Below, piece by piece: positions 9,985 through 19,505 of a stretch of DNA of 49,161 nucleotides; position 1 is the stretch's first letter; every line of letters starts with the position of its first letter. Location of the stretch: contig JAIUOX010000026.1 of the NCBI GenBank assembly GCA_020160955.1, positions 1 through 49,161 on the forward strand, written 5' to 3'. The position numbers and the translations under genes are program-made. Origin of the DNA: Pseudomonadota bacterium (GTDB lineage Bacteria > Pseudomonadota > Alphaproteobacteria > Reyranellales > Reyranellaceae). The notes beneath the pieces are model-generated. The model ran no database searches. It was not told where the DNA came from and was given only the letters and a program-made list of their open reading frames with translations.

Positions 9985-11182
9985 CGGGCGGCTGTTGCAG
10001 GGCTTCGAGCTGGGCCGCCAGCGTCGCGCCCCGCCGCGCCCGGGTCAACTCGAAGTGGCCCATCCGGGTGAAGCCGTAGAGCTGGGTCGGCACGGGATCG
10101 TCGGCCATCGCCTCGGCCAGCGCGGCCTGGACCTTGTCGCGGTCGTAGCTGCTGCGCATCGTGACGAAGTCGATCACCACCGCGCCCGCGAGGTTGCGCA
10201 GCCGCAGCTGCTGGGCGATCGCCGGCGCCGCCTCGAGGTTGACCTCGACCGGCCGGCGCGGCGCCCGGCCCTGCCGGCCCCCGGCGCTGGCGCTGTCGAC
10301 GTCGATCGCGATCAGCGTCTCGCCCGGCTCGAACAGCACCTCGACGCCGCTCTCGAGCGCGATGCGCGGCGCCAGCGCGGTGTCGACCTGGCCGGCCACG
10401 TCGTCGATGTCGAGGGCCGGCATCGGGCCGTTGTGCCAGCGCACCCGGATCTTCTCGCCCAGCCGGTCCATCTGGTCCTGCAGCGCGCGCGCCATCGCCC
10501 GGTCGTCGATGATGACCTCTTCCAGCGTCGCGCCATGGTCGCGCAGCGCCCGCGCGATCGGGTCGCGCTCGCCCGCCACGCGGGCCGACAGGTCGGCCGG
10601 CGGCGCGGCGTCGAGGGCAAGCTTGCGCAGCTTCTCCCAGCGCTCGGCGATCCGCTCGGCGTCGGCGCGCAGCACCTCGGCGCCGGCGCCCGCCGCCGCG
10701 GTGCGCAGCACCAGCCCGCCGTCGAGCAGTCCCTCGACATGGCCCTGGAGATGGCCGCGCAGGCGGTCGCGCTCGGACTCGCCCTCGATGCGGCGCGAGA
10801 AGCCGATGCCGCTGCCGACCGGGTGGAAGACCAGGTAGCGGCCGGTGACCGCGAGGTTCATCGACAGCCGCGGGCCCTTTCCGCCGTCGCCGTCACCGTC
10901 GTGGCGTACCTGCACCAGCAGCGGCGCGCCGGGCGGCGGCCAGGCATCGATGCCGGCGCGATCCTCGGCGCGCAGGAAGCCCGACTTGCCGATGCCGATG
11001 TCGACGAAGGCGGCGTCGAGGTCGGGCATCACCCGCTCGAGCCGGCCGAGGAAGATGCTCTCGACCCGCGACGGCCGGTCCCGCCGCACGATCTGCAGGT
11101 CGACCAGCCGGCCCTGCTCGACCAGCGCCAGCAGGAAGGCGTTCGGCATGACATGGCAGATCAGCCGGTCGATGCGGGTCAC
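9977..11182 (-). CDS. Ribonuclease E/G family protein
   Basis: Single-strand-specific endoribonuclease of 401 residues, the short RNase G-like form without the long C-terminal scaffold of RNase E. The N-terminal S1-like region contains [20 protein letters not shown] and GKSGFL. The catalytic metal-binding aspartates fall in IAIDVDSA and [10 protein letters not shown]. It probably acts in rRNA or mRNA processing in the cytoplasm. GTG start, ten bases after the maf stop. The CPxxC zinc-link of RNase E is not evident. Several alphaproteobacteria carry such a truncated paralogue in this operon alongside a full RNase E elsewhere. Confidence 0.93.
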   Translation of the reverse strand: MTRIDRLICHVMPNAFLLALVEQGRLVDLQIVRRDRPSRVESIFLGRLERVMPDLDAAFVDIGIGKSGFLRAEDRAGIDAWPPPGAPLLVQVRHDGDGDGGKGPRLSMNLAVTGRYLVFHPVGSGIGFSRRIEGESERDRLRGHLQGHVEGLLDGGLVLRTAAAGAGAEVLRADAERIAERWEKLRKLALDAAPPADLSARVAGERDPIARALRDHGATLEEVIIDDRAMARALQDQMDRLGEKIRVRWHNGPMPALDIDDVAGQVDTALAPRIALESGVEVLFEPGETLIAIDVDSASAGGRQGRAPRRPVEVNLEAAPAIAQQLRLRNLAGAVVIDFVTMRSSYDRDKVQAALAEAMADDPVPTQLYGFTRMGHFELTRARRGATLAAQLEALQQPPDE

Positions 11183-11192
11183 GCGCCGGTCC

Positions 11193-11795
11193 TCATGGCC
11201 GCAGCCCGGCGGCGTCCAGCAGCGCGCAGGTCTCGTGCAGCGGCAGGCCGACCACGTTGCTGTAGGAGCCCGACAGGAAGGTGACGAAGCGGGCGGCGCG
11301 GCCCTGGATGGCGTAGCCGCCGGCCTTGCCCTGCCACTCGCCGCTCGCGAGGTAGGCCGCGATCTCGCCCGGGGTCAGCCGCTTGAAGGAGACGACCGTC
11401 TCGACCAGCCGGGTGCGCACCGCGCCGTCGGGCGCGGCGACGGCGACGCCGCCCAACACGCGGTGGCGGCGGCCCGACAGCAGGTCGAGGCAGCGGCGCG
11501 CCTCGTCCTCGCGCTCGGCCTTGGGCAGGATGCGGCGGCCGCAGGCGACGACGCTGTCGGCGGCCAGCACGATGGCGCCGGGATGCCGGGCGGCGACGGC
11601 CGCCAGCTTGGCCCTGGCCATGCGCAACGCGTAGGGCCGCGGCAACTCGCGCGGGCCGGGAGTCTCGTCGATGTCGGCGGGATCGATCGGGCCGGGCTCG
11701 ATGCCGACCTGCCGCAGGAGGTCGAGCCGGCGCGGCGAGGCGGAAGCGAGGACCAGCAGCGGCGTTGGCAGCAGCGGGGGCGGCTGGACGCTCAA
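11193..11795 (-). CDS. maf: Maf nucleoside triphosphate pyrophosphatase
   Basis: A 200-residue house-cleaning pyrophosphatase that hydrolyses non-canonical or modified NTPs (dTTP/UTP or m7GTP class) to monophosphates. Family signatures are LASASPRRLDLL at the N-terminus, LAADSVVACG (usual ADTVV region) and the GKAGGYAIQGRAA loop. The TTG start lies four bases beyond the infA stop, indicating translational coupling; no ATG is available without losing the SASPRR motif. It is the second gene of the infA operon. Confidence 0.95.
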   Translation of the reverse strand: MSVQPPPLLPTPLLVLASASPRRLDLLRQVGIEPGPIDPADIDETPGPRELPRPYALRMARAKLAAVAARHPGAIVLAADSVVACGRRILPKAEREDEARRCLDLLSGRRHRVLGGVAVAAPDGAVRTRLVETVVSFKRLTPGEIAAYLASGEWQGKAGGYAIQGRAARFVTFLSGSYSNVVGLPLHETCALLDAAGLRP

Positions 11796-11798
11796 CGC

Positions 11799-12017
11799 CT
11801 ACTTGAAGCGGAAGGTGATGCGGCCCTTGGTCAGGTCGTACGGCGTCATCTCGACGGTGACGCGGTCGCCTGCCAGCACGCGGATGCGGTTCTTGCGCAT
11901 CTTGCCCGAGGTGTGGGCGAGGATCGTGTGGTCGTTGTCGAGCTTCACGCGGAACATCGCGTTGGGCAGCAACTCGGCCACCACGCCGGTGAACTCGATC
12001 AGGTCTTCCTTGGCCAT
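11799..12017 (-). CDS. infA: Translation initiation factor IF-1
   Basis: A 72-residue S1/OB-fold protein that binds the ribosomal A site during initiation. It is recognisable throughout: [46 protein letters not shown] and the ending [13 protein letters not shown] lies about six bases before the ATG. It leads the operon with maf, RNase G/E and yacG. The 177-base gap upstream, shared with a divergent secreted-protein gene, must hold its promoter. Confidence 0.98.
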   Translation of the reverse strand: MAKEDLIEFTGVVAELLPNAMFRVKLDNDHTILAHTSGKMRKNRIRVLAGDRVTVEMTPYDLTKGRITFRFK

Positions 12018-12194
12018 CCAGCCTCCAGGGGCGATGTCGGGGGTTCGAAGCGGCCGGAAAATGGGCTTCGGGCGGGGTTTAGTCAACTGATCCGCGGGGG
12101 ACGAACCGGGGACCGCAGCACCCTTCTCACCGCCCTCGCCCTCCCCTATACAGGACCCGGCTGCGATGGCCCGGGGAAGGAAGGAACAGTCGCA

Positions 12195-12989
12195 ATGAAC
12201 GCACCTCTTACGTGCAGCCTGTTGGCGGCCGCCCTCCTGGCCTCCGGCGTGGCGCTCGCCCAGACGACCGCCCCCGGGGCCCCGGCGACGCCCGCGGCCC
12301 CGACGACCAGCGCGGCCGCGAGCGGCCCCAAGACGATCGGCGTGCCGGCCAACCGCTTCTATTCGAGCGCCCTGATCGTGATCAATTCGCGCGCCGGCCG
12401 CCTCGAGGGCGACAAGCTGGTGCTCGACGGCGTGCAGCCGACCGCCACGATGTTCACCAGCCGCCCGGTGCGGACGGTCGGCCACATGCCGACGCCGCAG
12501 ATGGTCGAGCTGTGGCGCACCGGCAGCTTCGCCAAGGACGCACCGAACGCCACCGCGTCGGTGTTCAGCAAGGACGGCAGCTCGGTCGCCGACGTCGTGG
12601 TCGTGCTCAAGGCGGCCAGGCTGGACGGCGACAAGCTGACCTTCGACGTGCATGTCCTCGAGGGCAGCCTCGGCAAGGCCGACGGCCCGGCCTCGGTGTT
12701 CATCGACACCATCTGGTTCGGCACCTCGCCCAACGGCTTCACCTACTACGGCCAGAGCCAGACGACCGGCGGCGAGACCCCGGCGATCGGCGATCCGAAC
12801 GGCACCAGCACCTTCAGCGGCTGGTCGAACCCGTCGCCGACCCATCCCTACGTCCAGCAGTCGCCGGGCTACTACAACCGCTACGACCGGCCGGTCGGCG
12901 CGCCGCCGCCGCCGGACATCGATCCGCGCTACCAGCAGCAATACAACAAGCCGACCTGCGGCCGCCCGCCGCTGCTGCCGTGCTACTGA
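12195..12989 (+). CDS. Secreted protein of unknown function, paralogue A
   Basis: A 264-residue exported protein with a clear Sec signal peptide (cleavage near GVALAQ). A mature domain of about 130 residues is shared with the next gene: both have RPVR...GH, PPNAT/APNAT, a VVVLK strand, and LTFDV followed by VLEG. The C-terminal tail is Tyr/Pro/Gln-rich ([16 protein letters not shown]) and ends in a Cys-containing stretch absent from the paralogue. I recognise no characterised family; similar proteins occur in other alphaproteobacteria as hypotheticals. The beta-rich pattern suggests a periplasmic or surface protein. Its stop is 11 bases before the next start. Confidence 0.8.
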   Translation: MNAPLTCSLLAAALLASGVALAQTTAPGAPATPAAPTTSAAASGPKTIGVPANRFYSSALIVINSRAGRLEGDKLVLDGVQPTATMFTSRPVRTVGHMPTPQMVELWRTGSFAKDAPNATASVFSKDGSSVADVVVVLKAARLDGDKLTFDVHVLEGSLGKADGPASVFIDTIWFGTSPNGFTYYGQSQTTGGETPAIGDPNGTSTFSGWSNPSPTHPYVQQSPGYYNRYDRPVGAPPPPDIDPRYQQQYNKPTCGRPPLLPCY

Positions 12990-13000
12990 GGGCCGCCGCC

Positions 13001-13567
13001 ATGACCCCGATCCGCACTTCGACCCGCTTCCTGGCCGCGTTCGCCACGGCCGCCCTGCTCGCCCTGCCCGCGCTCGCCCAGGCGCCGACGACGCCGGCCG
13101 CGCCGAGCGACGCGCCCAAGGTGATCGGCCAGCCGCAGCAGCCGCGCCTCGTGCCGTCGATGATCGTGCTCAACGCCAAGGGCGCCAAGCTCGGCGGCGG
13201 CAAGCTGGTGCTCGAGGGCGTCGCGCCCAACGCGATCGTCTTCGCCGACCGGCCGGTGCGCTCGGCCGGTCACGCGCTGACCGCCCACCTGCTGGAAGAG
13301 TGGACGCTGAACGCGCCCGACTCCTTTGCCAGGACGCCGCCCAACGCCACCGTGTCGGTGCTGTCGAAGGCCAAGGGCGTCGTCGATGCCGTGGTGGTGC
13401 TGAAGTCGCCGAAGCTCGAGGGCGACCGGCTGACCTTCGATGTCGACGTGCTCGAGGGCGACCTCGCGGGCGGCGACGGCGCGGTCTCGGTGTTCACCGA
13501 CCTCGTCAACCTGCCGCTCGCCCGCCGCACCGGCCATCGCGGCGCGTGGTACCACGGCGCCAACTGA
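13001..13567 (+). CDS. Secreted protein of unknown function, paralogue B
   Basis: A 188-residue exported protein; signal peptide ending LPALAQA. Tandem paralogue of the preceding gene, aligning along almost the whole mature domain ([51 protein letters not shown]) but lacking its aromatic C-terminal tail. The short spacing implies cotranscription. It probably arose by gene duplication. Function unknown; the conserved core of alternating hydrophobic strands suggests a small beta-sandwich acting in the periplasm. Confidence 0.8.
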   Translation: MTPIRTSTRFLAAFATAALLALPALAQAPTTPAAPSDAPKVIGQPQQPRLVPSMIVLNAKGAKLGGGKLVLEGVAPNAIVFADRPVRSAGHALTAHLLEEWTLNAPDSFARTPPNATVSVLSKAKGVVDAVVVLKSPKLEGDRLTFDVDVLEGDLAGGDGAVSVFTDLVNLPLARRTGHRGAWYHGAN

Positions 13568-13714
13568 GGCGTCGTCTTACGGCAGCGTTACGCCGTACTT
13601 ACAAGCGGCCCGCCGCGCCGGAACGCAGCCATGCGTGACGCGGCGGCAGCCGGGCGCATTTCGATCACAATCCGGCCAAAGGCTGTTCCCCGTCAGCAAC
13701 GAGGAGGATCAGCC

Positions 13715-14044
13715 ATGTATCGCCTGTCTTGCACCGCCACCGTTCTCGGCCTCTCGCTCGCCCTCGCGGCGGTCGCCCACGCCCAGTCGGGCCCGGCCGG
13801 CACCGTGAACACCGGGACCCCGTCGTCGCCGATCGCACGCAACCCCAAGGGCATGGTGGCGCCGTTCAACGAGACCGCCGAGGAAGCCTGGGTGAAGGAG
13901 CATGTCCGCGCCGCCGGCTACAGCGGCGTCAACAGCCTGGTGCGCGACGATGGCGGCACCTGGCACGCCCGCGCCTACAAGGGCCCGGCCGACGTCATCG
14001 TGGTGATCGACCGGTCGGGCGCCATCAGCGAGAGCGGCCGCTAG
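13715..14044 (+). CDS. Small secreted protein of unknown function
   Basis: A 109-residue protein with a Sec signal peptide (cleavage near VAHAQS), then a mature part of about 85 residues with NPKGMVAPFNETAEEAWVK and a C-terminal GTWHARAYKGPADVIVVIDR stretch. The ending resembles PepSY-like or YpeB-like small periplasmic domains, but the match is loose. GAGGAGG lies about nine bases before the ATG. It ends seven bases before the end of the convergent phosphatase gene. No function can be assigned. Confidence 0.75.
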   Translation: MYRLSCTATVLGLSLALAAVAHAQSGPAGTVNTGTPSSPIARNPKGMVAPFNETAEEAWVKEHVRAAGYSGVNSLVRDDGGTWHARAYKGPADVIVVIDRSGAISESGR

Positions 14045-14051
14045 GAACGCG

Positions 14052-14498
14052 CTAGACCGTGGGCCCTGAAGGTGCGCCGAAGCGCACCTTCAGGCGCGCC
14101 AGCAGCTGGTCGCGCAGGCGACGGTAGGCGTCGAGCCGCATGTCGCGACTGCCCTCGACGGCGCTGGGATCGAACACCGGCCAGTACTCGACCTCCGCCG
14201 CGGTGCCGCGCGTCGCCTCGAGGGCGCGGTGGTGCGCTTCCGGCGACAGCGTGACGATCAGGTCGTAGGAACTGGGATCGATGTCGTCGAAGGTCTTGGG
14301 CTGGTGATGGACGTCGACGCCGATCTCGTCGAGCGCCGCGAACACGAACCCGTCGACTTCCTTGCCGCGCACGCCGACCGAATCGATGAAGGCCGCCCGG
14401 CCATAGAGCCGCTTGGCCAGTCCCTCTGCCATCGGCGATCGTACGGAGTTCTCGCTGCAGGCGAACAGCACGCTGGCGGGAAGTCCGTTCATCGCCAT
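14052..14498 (-). CDS. Low-molecular-weight protein tyrosine phosphatase-like protein
   Basis: A 148-residue protein of the LMW-PTP/ArsC-like fold. The phosphate-binding loop CSENSVRSP (Cys14) lies at the N-terminus and the acid loop in YWPVFDPS. It carries only the single P-loop cysteine in a typical position, so a phosphatase role is more likely than thioredoxin-linked arsenate reduction. ATG 14498 sits four bases past the UPF0262 stop. It is the last gene of the long minus-strand run containing murA and the histidine genes, a conserved alphaproteobacterial order. Confidence 0.9.
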   Translation of the reverse strand: MAMNGLPASVLFACSENSVRSPMAEGLAKRLYGRAAFIDSVGVRGKEVDGFVFAALDEIGVDVHHQPKTFDDIDPSSYDLIVTLSPEAHHRALEATRGTAAEVEYWPVFDPSAVEGSRDMRLDAYRRLRDQLLARLKVRFGAPSGPTV

Positions 14499-14502
14499 CG
14501 CG

Positions 14503-14982
14503 TCACGACTTGATGTACAGGGCGCAGATCAGCGTGAAGAGGCGTCGGGCGGTATCGAGGTCGATCTCGATCTTGCCCTCGAGGCGCTCGCGCAGCAGCT
14601 CGGAGCCCTCGTTGTGCAGGCCGCGGCGACCCATGTCGAGCGCCTCGATCTGCGACGGGCTCAGCTTCTTGATCGCGGCGTAGTAGCTCTCGCAGACCAG
14701 GAAGTAGTCCTTCACCACCTTCCGGAATGGCGTCAGCGACAGCACGATGTCGCGCAGCTTGTTGTCGTCGCCGTCGCGGACGTCGAACAGCAGGCGCTGC
14801 TCGAAGATGCCGATGCGCAGCCGGTAGGGACCGGGCTGGGCGCCGACCAGGCAGAAATCGTTGTCCTCGAGGATGTCGAACATCGCCACGGCACGCTCGT
14901 GCTCGACCTCGGGCGTGCGGTGCGACACCGACTCCTCGTCGAGCACGATGTCGACGATGCGGCGGGAAGCGTCGGTCGTCAT
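14503..14982 (-). CDS. UPF0262 family protein
   Basis: A 159-residue conserved alphaproteobacterial protein of unknown function, recognised by IVDIVLDEESV, the middle segment PYRLRIGIFEQRLLFDVRD and the end RRLFTLICALYIKS. No membrane segments or signal peptide. It starts nine bases after the hisD stop and is almost always found next to hisD in this class, suggesting cotranscription. Conservation across the class implies a housekeeping role, which is not known. Confidence 0.92.
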   Translation of the reverse strand: MTTDASRRIVDIVLDEESVSHRTPEVEHERAVAMFDILEDNDFCLVGAQPGPYRLRIGIFEQRLLFDVRDGDDNKLRDIVLSLTPFRKVVKDYFLVCESYYAAIKKLSPSQIEALDMGRRGLHNEGSELLRERLEGKIEIDLDTARRLFTLICALYIKS

Positions 14983-14991
14983 CGCTCGGCC

Positions 14992-16302
14992 TCAGCCCCG
15001 GCGGTTCAGGCGGATCGACACCGAGCGGCCATGCGCGCCCAGCCCCTCGGCCTCGGCCAGCGCCAGGGCGGCGGGTCCCAGCGCCGCCAGCGACTCCGGC
15101 GTGCACGACACCAGCGAGGTGCGCTTCAGGAAGTCGGCGACGCCCAGCCCGCCCGAGAAGCGCGCGGCGCGCGAGGTCGGCAGCACGTGGTTGGTGCCCG
15201 CGACGTAGTCGCCGATCGCTTCCGGCGTGTGGCGGCCGATGAAGATCGCGCCGGCATGGCGGATGCGGCCGGCCAGCGCCTCGGCCGGGCCCGGCTCCAT
15301 CGCCAGCTCGACGTGCTCGGCGGCGATGCGGTCGACGATCGGCGCGCAGGCGGCGAGGTCGGGCACGACGATCAGGCAGCCGTTGTCGCGCCACGACGCG
15401 GCGGCGATCTCGGCCCGCGCCAGGGTGCGCAGCTCGGCCTCGACGGCGGCCACCACGGCGTCGGCGAAGGCCGCGTCGTCGGTCACCAGGATCGACTGCG
15501 ACGAGGCGTCGTGCTCGGCCTGCGACAACAGGTCGGCGGCGATCCAGGCCGGGTCGTTGCGGCCGTCGGCGACGACCAGGATCTCGGAGGGACCGGCGAT
15601 CAGGTCGATGCCGACCTGGCCGAACACGCGGCGCTTGGCGGCGGCGACCCAGGCGTTGCCCGGCCCGGTGATCTTGTCGACCGGCGCGATCGAGGCGGTG
15701 CCGTAGGCCAGCGCCGCCACCGCCTGCGCGCCGCCGATGCGCCACACCTCGTCGGCGCCGGCGATCTCGGCCGCCAGCATGACCAGCGGGTTCACCAAAC
15801 CGTCCGGGGTCGGCACGACCATGACGATGCGCGGCACGCCCGCCACCCTGGCCGGCACGATGTTCATCAGCACCGACGACGGGTAGGCCGCGGTGCCGCC
15901 CGGCACGTAGACGCCGGCCGAATCGACCGGCCGGTAGCGGGCCCCCAGCCGCGTACCGGTCGAGTCGACGAAGTCGACATCGCTCGGCATCAGCGCGCGG
16001 TGGAACGCCTCGATGCGCTTCGCCGCGAACGCGATCGCCTCGCGCTGGTGCGCGGGCACGGTGGCCGCGGCGGCGCGGCGCTCGGCGTCGGTGATGCGCA
16101 GGCCGGCGGCATCGGCGAGGGCCAGGCGGTCGAACCGGTTGGTGTACTCGAGCAGCGCCACGTCGCCGCGCGCCCGCACGTCGGCCACGATCTCGCCGGC
16201 GACGCGGTCGACGTTCTCGTCGGCCTCGCGGTTGCGCCCGAGGAAGGCCTGGAAGTCGCGTTCGAAGCCCGGCGCCGCGGCGTCGAGTTTCCTAGGCGGC
16301 AC
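14992..16302 (-). CDS. hisD: Histidinol dehydrogenase
   Basis: NAD-dependent, zinc-requiring enzyme that oxidises L-histidinol to L-histidine through histidinal, the last two steps of histidine synthesis. 436 residues, the normal length. Diagnostic segments are [47 protein letters not shown] and the C-terminal [21 protein letters not shown] start overlapping the hisG stop by 11 bases, so the two are coupled. Confidence 0.97.
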   Translation of the reverse strand: MPPRKLDAAAPGFERDFQAFLGRNREADENVDRVAGEIVADVRARGDVALLEYTNRFDRLALADAAGLRITDAERRAAAATVPAHQREAIAFAAKRIEAFHRALMPSDVDFVDSTGTRLGARYRPVDSAGVYVPGGTAAYPSSVLMNIVPARVAGVPRIVMVVPTPDGLVNPLVMLAAEIAGADEVWRIGGAQAVAALAYGTASIAPVDKITGPGNAWVAAAKRRVFGQVGIDLIAGPSEILVVADGRNDPAWIAADLLSQAEHDASSQSILVTDDAAFADAVVAAVEAELRTLARAEIAAASWRDNGCLIVVPDLAACAPIVDRIAAEHVELAMEPGPAEALAGRIRHAGAIFIGRHTPEAIGDYVAGTNHVLPTSRAARFSGGLGVADFLKRTSLVSCTPESLAALGPAALALAEAEGLGAHGRSVSIRLNRRG

Positions 16303-16960
16303 GGGCGATCTCGCGGAAGCGGTCGATCCACGCGCCGACCCGCTCGGGCTGCGTCTTCAGCGCCGCGCGGTTGACGATGAAGCGCGAGGTCACGTCGGCG
16401 ATGTGCTCGATCTCGACCAGGCCGTTCTCCTTGAGCGTGCGGCCGGAATCGACGAGGTCGACGATGCGGTGGCTGAGGCCGAGCGACGGCGCCAGTTCCA
16501 TCGCGCCCGACAGCTTCACGCACTCCGCCTGGACGCCGCGCGCGGCGAAGTGGCGGCGCGTCACCTCGGGGTACTTGGTGGCGATGCGGACGTGGCTCCA
16601 GCGCCGCGGGTCGTCGCTGCCGGCCATCTCGACCGGCTCGGCGACGGCCAGCCGGCAGTGGCCGATGCCGAGGTCGATCGGCGCGTAGATCTCGGGGTAG
16701 TCGAACTCCATCAGCACGTCGGCGCCGGCGATGCCGAGATGGGCGGCGCCGAAGGCGACGAAGGTCGCGACGTCGAACGAGCGGACGCGGATGATGTCGA
16801 GGTCGGGATGGTTGGTGGCGAAGCGCAGCTGGCGCGCGTCCGGATCGGCGAAGGCCGCCTCCGGCTGGATGCCGGCGCGCGCGAACAGCGGCGCGGCCTC
16901 CTTGAGGATGCGCCCCTTCGGCACGGCCAGGATCAGCTTCTCGTTGGCTTCGCTCGACAC
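16292..16960 (-). CDS. hisG: ATP phosphoribosyltransferase, short form
   Basis: Catalyses the first committed step of histidine synthesis, condensing ATP with PRPP. About 222 residues: the short HisG form, which lacks the C-terminal regulatory domain and needs a separate HisZ subunit; no hisZ is in the window. Motifs are [12 protein letters not shown] at the start and the PRPP loop [19 protein letters not shown] 16960 is preferred because AAGGAA lies about ten bases upstream and the family opening follows; the longer frame adds an Arg/Ser-rich stretch unlike HisG. Confidence 0.95.
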   Translation of the reverse strand: MSSEANEKLILAVPKGRILKEAAPLFARAGIQPEAAFADPDARQLRFATNHPDLDIIRVRSFDVATFVAFGAAHLGIAGADVLMEFDYPEIYAPIDLGIGHCRLAVAEPVEMAGSDDPRRWSHVRIATKYPEVTRRHFAARGVQAECVKLSGAMELAPSLGLSHRIVDLVDSGRTLKENGLVEIEHIADVTSRFIVNRAALKTQPERVGAWIDRFREIARAA

Positions 16961-17006
16961 GACGACAGGTTCCTTCAAGTAAAGAAGGCCCGCGCGCCCG
17001 GTCTGG

Positions 17007-17429
17007 CTACTCGACCGGGTGGGCGGGCTTCCACGGGGTCGCCCAAGGCTCCCCGACATCCCCCAAATGGCATGCGAGCCGGCCGATTTCCAGCCGGATG
17101 GCCCGTCCTGCGGCGAACCGCAGCGTGACCGAGCCCGGGGCCTCCTGCACCACGGCCAGCAACTCGAGCATCCGGTCGGGCTCGCCGAGCGGGATCTCGT
17201 GGTGGCGGACGGCCGTTACCTCGTTGAAAACAAGGGCGGAATGGGTGCGGCTGTGCTCGGTCGTCTCGACCGGGCCGGTCTCCCAGCGGAACCGGTTGAG
17301 CAGCAGCACGAAGCGGCCCTCGTCCTTCAGCCAGGCGCAATCGCGCACCGCCACCAGGGCGTCCTGCACGGCCGCCGACACGACCGCGAGGTCGTCGGCG
17401 TCGAGCGCCGAGAGCCGCAGCGGTGCCAT
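17007..17429 (-). CDS. DUF2948 family protein
   Basis: A 140-residue conserved protein of unknown function, placed between murA and the histidine genes as in many alphaproteobacteria. Recognisable parts are [29 protein letters not shown] and the C-terminal [17 protein letters not shown]. No signal peptide or membrane segment. Its start codon overlaps the murA stop by one base (TGATG), so it is translationally coupled to murA. A short inverted repeat (CCTTC/GAAGG) lies in the 46-base gap before hisG. Confidence 0.92.
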   Translation of the reverse strand: MAPLRLSALDADDLAVVSAAVQDALVAVRDCAWLKDEGRFVLLLNRFRWETGPVETTEHSRTHSALVFNEVTAVRHHEIPLGEPDRMLELLAVVQEAPGSVTLRFAAGRAIRLEIGRLACHLGDVGEPWATPWKPAHPVE

Positions 17430-18712
17430 CAGCGCCGGATCCGCGCGATGTCGGCGCCGCAGGCCGCCAGCTTCTCCTCCAGCCGCTCATAGCCGCGGTC
17501 GAGGTGGTACAGGCGGTTGATCGTCGACTCGCCCTCGGCCGCCAGGGCGGCGATCACCAGCGACACCGAGGCGCGCAGGTCGGTCGCCATGACCTCGGCG
17601 CCGCGCAGCGTCGGCACGCCGCGGACCAGCGCCGACTCGTGGTGGATGGTGACGTTGGCGCCCATGCGCGCCAGCTCGGGCACGTGCATGAAGCGGCTCT
17701 CGAACACCGTCTCGGTGATCATCGAGGCGCCCTCGGCGCGGGTCATCAGCGCCATCATCTGCGCCTGCAGGTCGGTCGGGAAGCCCGGGTAGGGCTCGGT
17801 CATGACGTCGACGCCGCGCAGCGCACCGTTGGTGCGATGGACGCGGAAGCCGCGGTCGGTCTTGCTGAGCGTCACGCCGGCGTCGCGCAGAGTCTGGACC
17901 GCCGCCTCGATCAGGTCGAGCCGGCCGCCGACCAGTTCGACGTCGCCCGCCGTCATCGCCACCGCCATGGCGTAGGTGCCGGTCTCGATGCGGTCGGAGA
18001 TCACGCGGTGCGAGGCCTCCTGCAGCGAGGTCACGCCGTCGATGGTCAGCGTCTCGGTGCCGATGCCCCTCACCGGCACGCCCATCGCCACCAGGCACTC
18101 GGCGAGGTCGGTGATCTCCGGCTCGCGCGCGGCGTTGTCGAGCACCGTGGTGCCCTTGGCCAGCGCCGCCGCCATCATCATGTTCTCGGTCGCGCCGACC
18201 GACACCTTGGGGAAGGTGAAGCGGGCGCCGCGCAGGCCCTTGGGCGCGCGGGCCACGAGGTAGCCGCCGTCGATGTCGATCTCGGCACCCAGCGCCTTGA
18301 GGCCGGCGATGTGCAGGTCGACCGGGCGCGAGCCGATCGCGCAGCCGCCGGGCAGCGACACCCGGGCCTCGCGCTCGCGCGCCAGCAACGGCCCGAGCAC
18401 CAGCACCGAGGCGCGCATCTTGCGCACGATGTCGTAGGGCGCCGTGGTCGAGACGATCTTCGGCGCGTGCAGGGTCAGCGTCGTGCCGCGCGCGTGGCCG
18501 TTCTCGCCCGGGCCGGCAGTGACCTCGACGCCGTGCTGCTCGAGCAGCTGGATCATGGTGTCGATGTCGGCCAGGCGCGGCACGTTGTGCAGCGTCAGCT
18601 TGCGGTCGGACAGCAGCGCGGCGACCATCAGCGGCAGCGAGGCGTTCTTCGAGCCCGAGATCAGGATCTCGCCCTTGAGCGGCCGGCCGCCCTTGATGCG
18701 GAGTCGGTCCAT
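17429..18712 (-). CDS. murA: UDP-N-acetylglucosamine 1-carboxyvinyltransferase
   Basis: First committed enzyme of peptidoglycan synthesis, transferring enolpyruvate from PEP to UDP-GlcNAc in the cytoplasm; the fosfomycin target. 427 residues, normal length. The N-terminal [19 protein letters not shown] and the active-site loop [16 protein letters not shown] are clear. The reactive Cys that fosfomycin alkylates is present, so intrinsic target-based resistance is not predicted. ATG 18712 has GAGGGAGCGG upstream overlapping the end of dcd, 11 bases away. Confidence 0.98.
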   Translation of the reverse strand: MDRLRIKGGRPLKGEILISGSKNASLPLMVAALLSDRKLTLHNVPRLADIDTMIQLLEQHGVEVTAGPGENGHARGTTLTLHAPKIVSTTAPYDIVRKMRASVLVLGPLLAREREARVSLPGGCAIGSRPVDLHIAGLKALGAEIDIDGGYLVARAPKGLRGARFTFPKVSVGATENMMMAAALAKGTTVLDNAAREPEITDLAECLVAMGVPVRGIGTETLTIDGVTSLQEASHRVISDRIETGTYAMAVAMTAGDVELVGGRLDLIEAAVQTLRDAGVTLSKTDRGFRVHRTNGALRGVDVMTEPYPGFPTDLQAQMMALMTRAEGASMITETVFESRFMHVPELARMGANVTIHHESALVRGVPTLRGAEVMATDLRASVSLVIAALAAEGESTINRLYHLDRGYERLEEKLAACGADIARIRR

Positions 18713-18723
18713 CTTCCGCTCCC

Positions 18724-19278
18724 TCAGATCTTGGGCAGGGTGACGCCGCGCTGGCCCTGGTACTTGCCGGCCTTGTCGCGGTAGGACACCTCGCAGGGCT
18801 CGTTGCCCTGCAGGAACAGGAACTGGCAGGCGCCCTCGTTGGCGTAGATGCGGGCCGGCAGCGGCGTGGTATTCGAGAACTCCAGCGTCACGTGGCCTTC
18901 CCACTCCGGCTCGAGCGGCGTCACGTTCACGATGATGCCGCAGCGCGCGTAGGTCGACTTGCCGACGCAGATCACCAGCACGTCGCGCGGGATGCGGAAG
19001 TACTCGACCGTGCTGGCCAGCGCGAACGAGTTCGGCGGGATGATGCAGACGTCGGCGGTGCGGTCGACGAAGGAGTTGGCCGCGAAGTTCTTCGGATCGA
19101 CCACCGCCGAATCGACGTTGGTGAAGATCTTGAAGTTGTTGCCCACGCGCGCGTCGTAGCCGTACGACGACAGGCCGTAGGAGATCACGCCCTCGCGCTT
19201 CTGGCTGTCGACGAAGGGCTCGATCATGCCCTTCTCCTGCGCCATGCGGCGGATCCAGCGGTCGGAAAGAATGCTCAT
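18724..19278 (-). CDS. dcd: dCTP deaminase
   Basis: Deaminates dCTP to dUTP for thymidylate synthesis. 184 residues, typical homotrimer-forming length. Signatures include [29 protein letters not shown] and [18 protein letters not shown], the last containing the catalytic Glu; the end is [13 protein letters not shown]. The start overlaps the stop of the upstream small gene by four bases (ATGA). It lies immediately before murA, a common alphaproteobacterial pairing. Confidence 0.97.
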   Translation of the reverse strand: MSILSDRWIRRMAQEKGMIEPFVDSQKREGVISYGLSSYGYDARVGNNFKIFTNVDSAVVDPKNFAANSFVDRTADVCIIPPNSFALASTVEYFRIPRDVLVICVGKSTYARCGIIVNVTPLEPEWEGHVTLEFSNTTPLPARIYANEGACQFLFLQGNEPCEVSYRDKAGKYQGQRGVTLPKI

Positions 19279-19475
19279 TCGGAGGGGCTTCGCTCGGGCT
19301 GGTTTTCGGTGTCTTCGGCGGTCTTGGCGGCACCCTGCTTGGCCCGCGCCTGCGCCTTACGCCGCCGGAGGTTCTCGCGCAAGGCGTCCGCCAGCCGCTT
19401 ATCCCGGTTGTCGTCCCGGCCGTTGTCCGGGGTTGGCCCGGTTTGGCCGGAATTCCGCGTCGAGGGGGCTTTCAT
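19275..19475 (-). CDS. Small basic conserved protein upstream of dcd
   Basis: A 66-residue highly charged protein. The centre is a predicted basic helix, [20 protein letters not shown], flanked by disordered Ser/Thr/Pro- and Glu-rich ends. Coupled to dcd by an ATGA overlap and 30 bases after the AtuA-like gene. ATG 19475 is chosen over a start nine codons upstream because it leaves the intergenic gap for a ribosome site. Similar short proteins occur next to dcd in related genomes, to my knowledge without a function; the helix could bind RNA or DNA, but that is only inference. Confidence 0.65.
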   Translation of the reverse strand: MKAPSTRNSGQTGPTPDNGRDDNRDKRLADALRENLRRRKAQARAKQGAAKTAEDTENQPERSPSE

Positions 19476-19505
19476 GGCGGGCAGGATACACCATTTGCCC
19501 ACCCC

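Noticed and set aside
14052..14498. Arsenate reductase function for the LMW phosphatase-like gene
   Set aside because: It lacks the extra redox cysteine pair seen in the ArsC half of the arsenic-locus fusion and sits in a conserved housekeeping run.
14413..16374. Long plus-strand open frame opposite UPF0262 and hisD
   Set aside because: Complementary shadow of well-recognised genes; His/Arg/Gln-rich with no motif.
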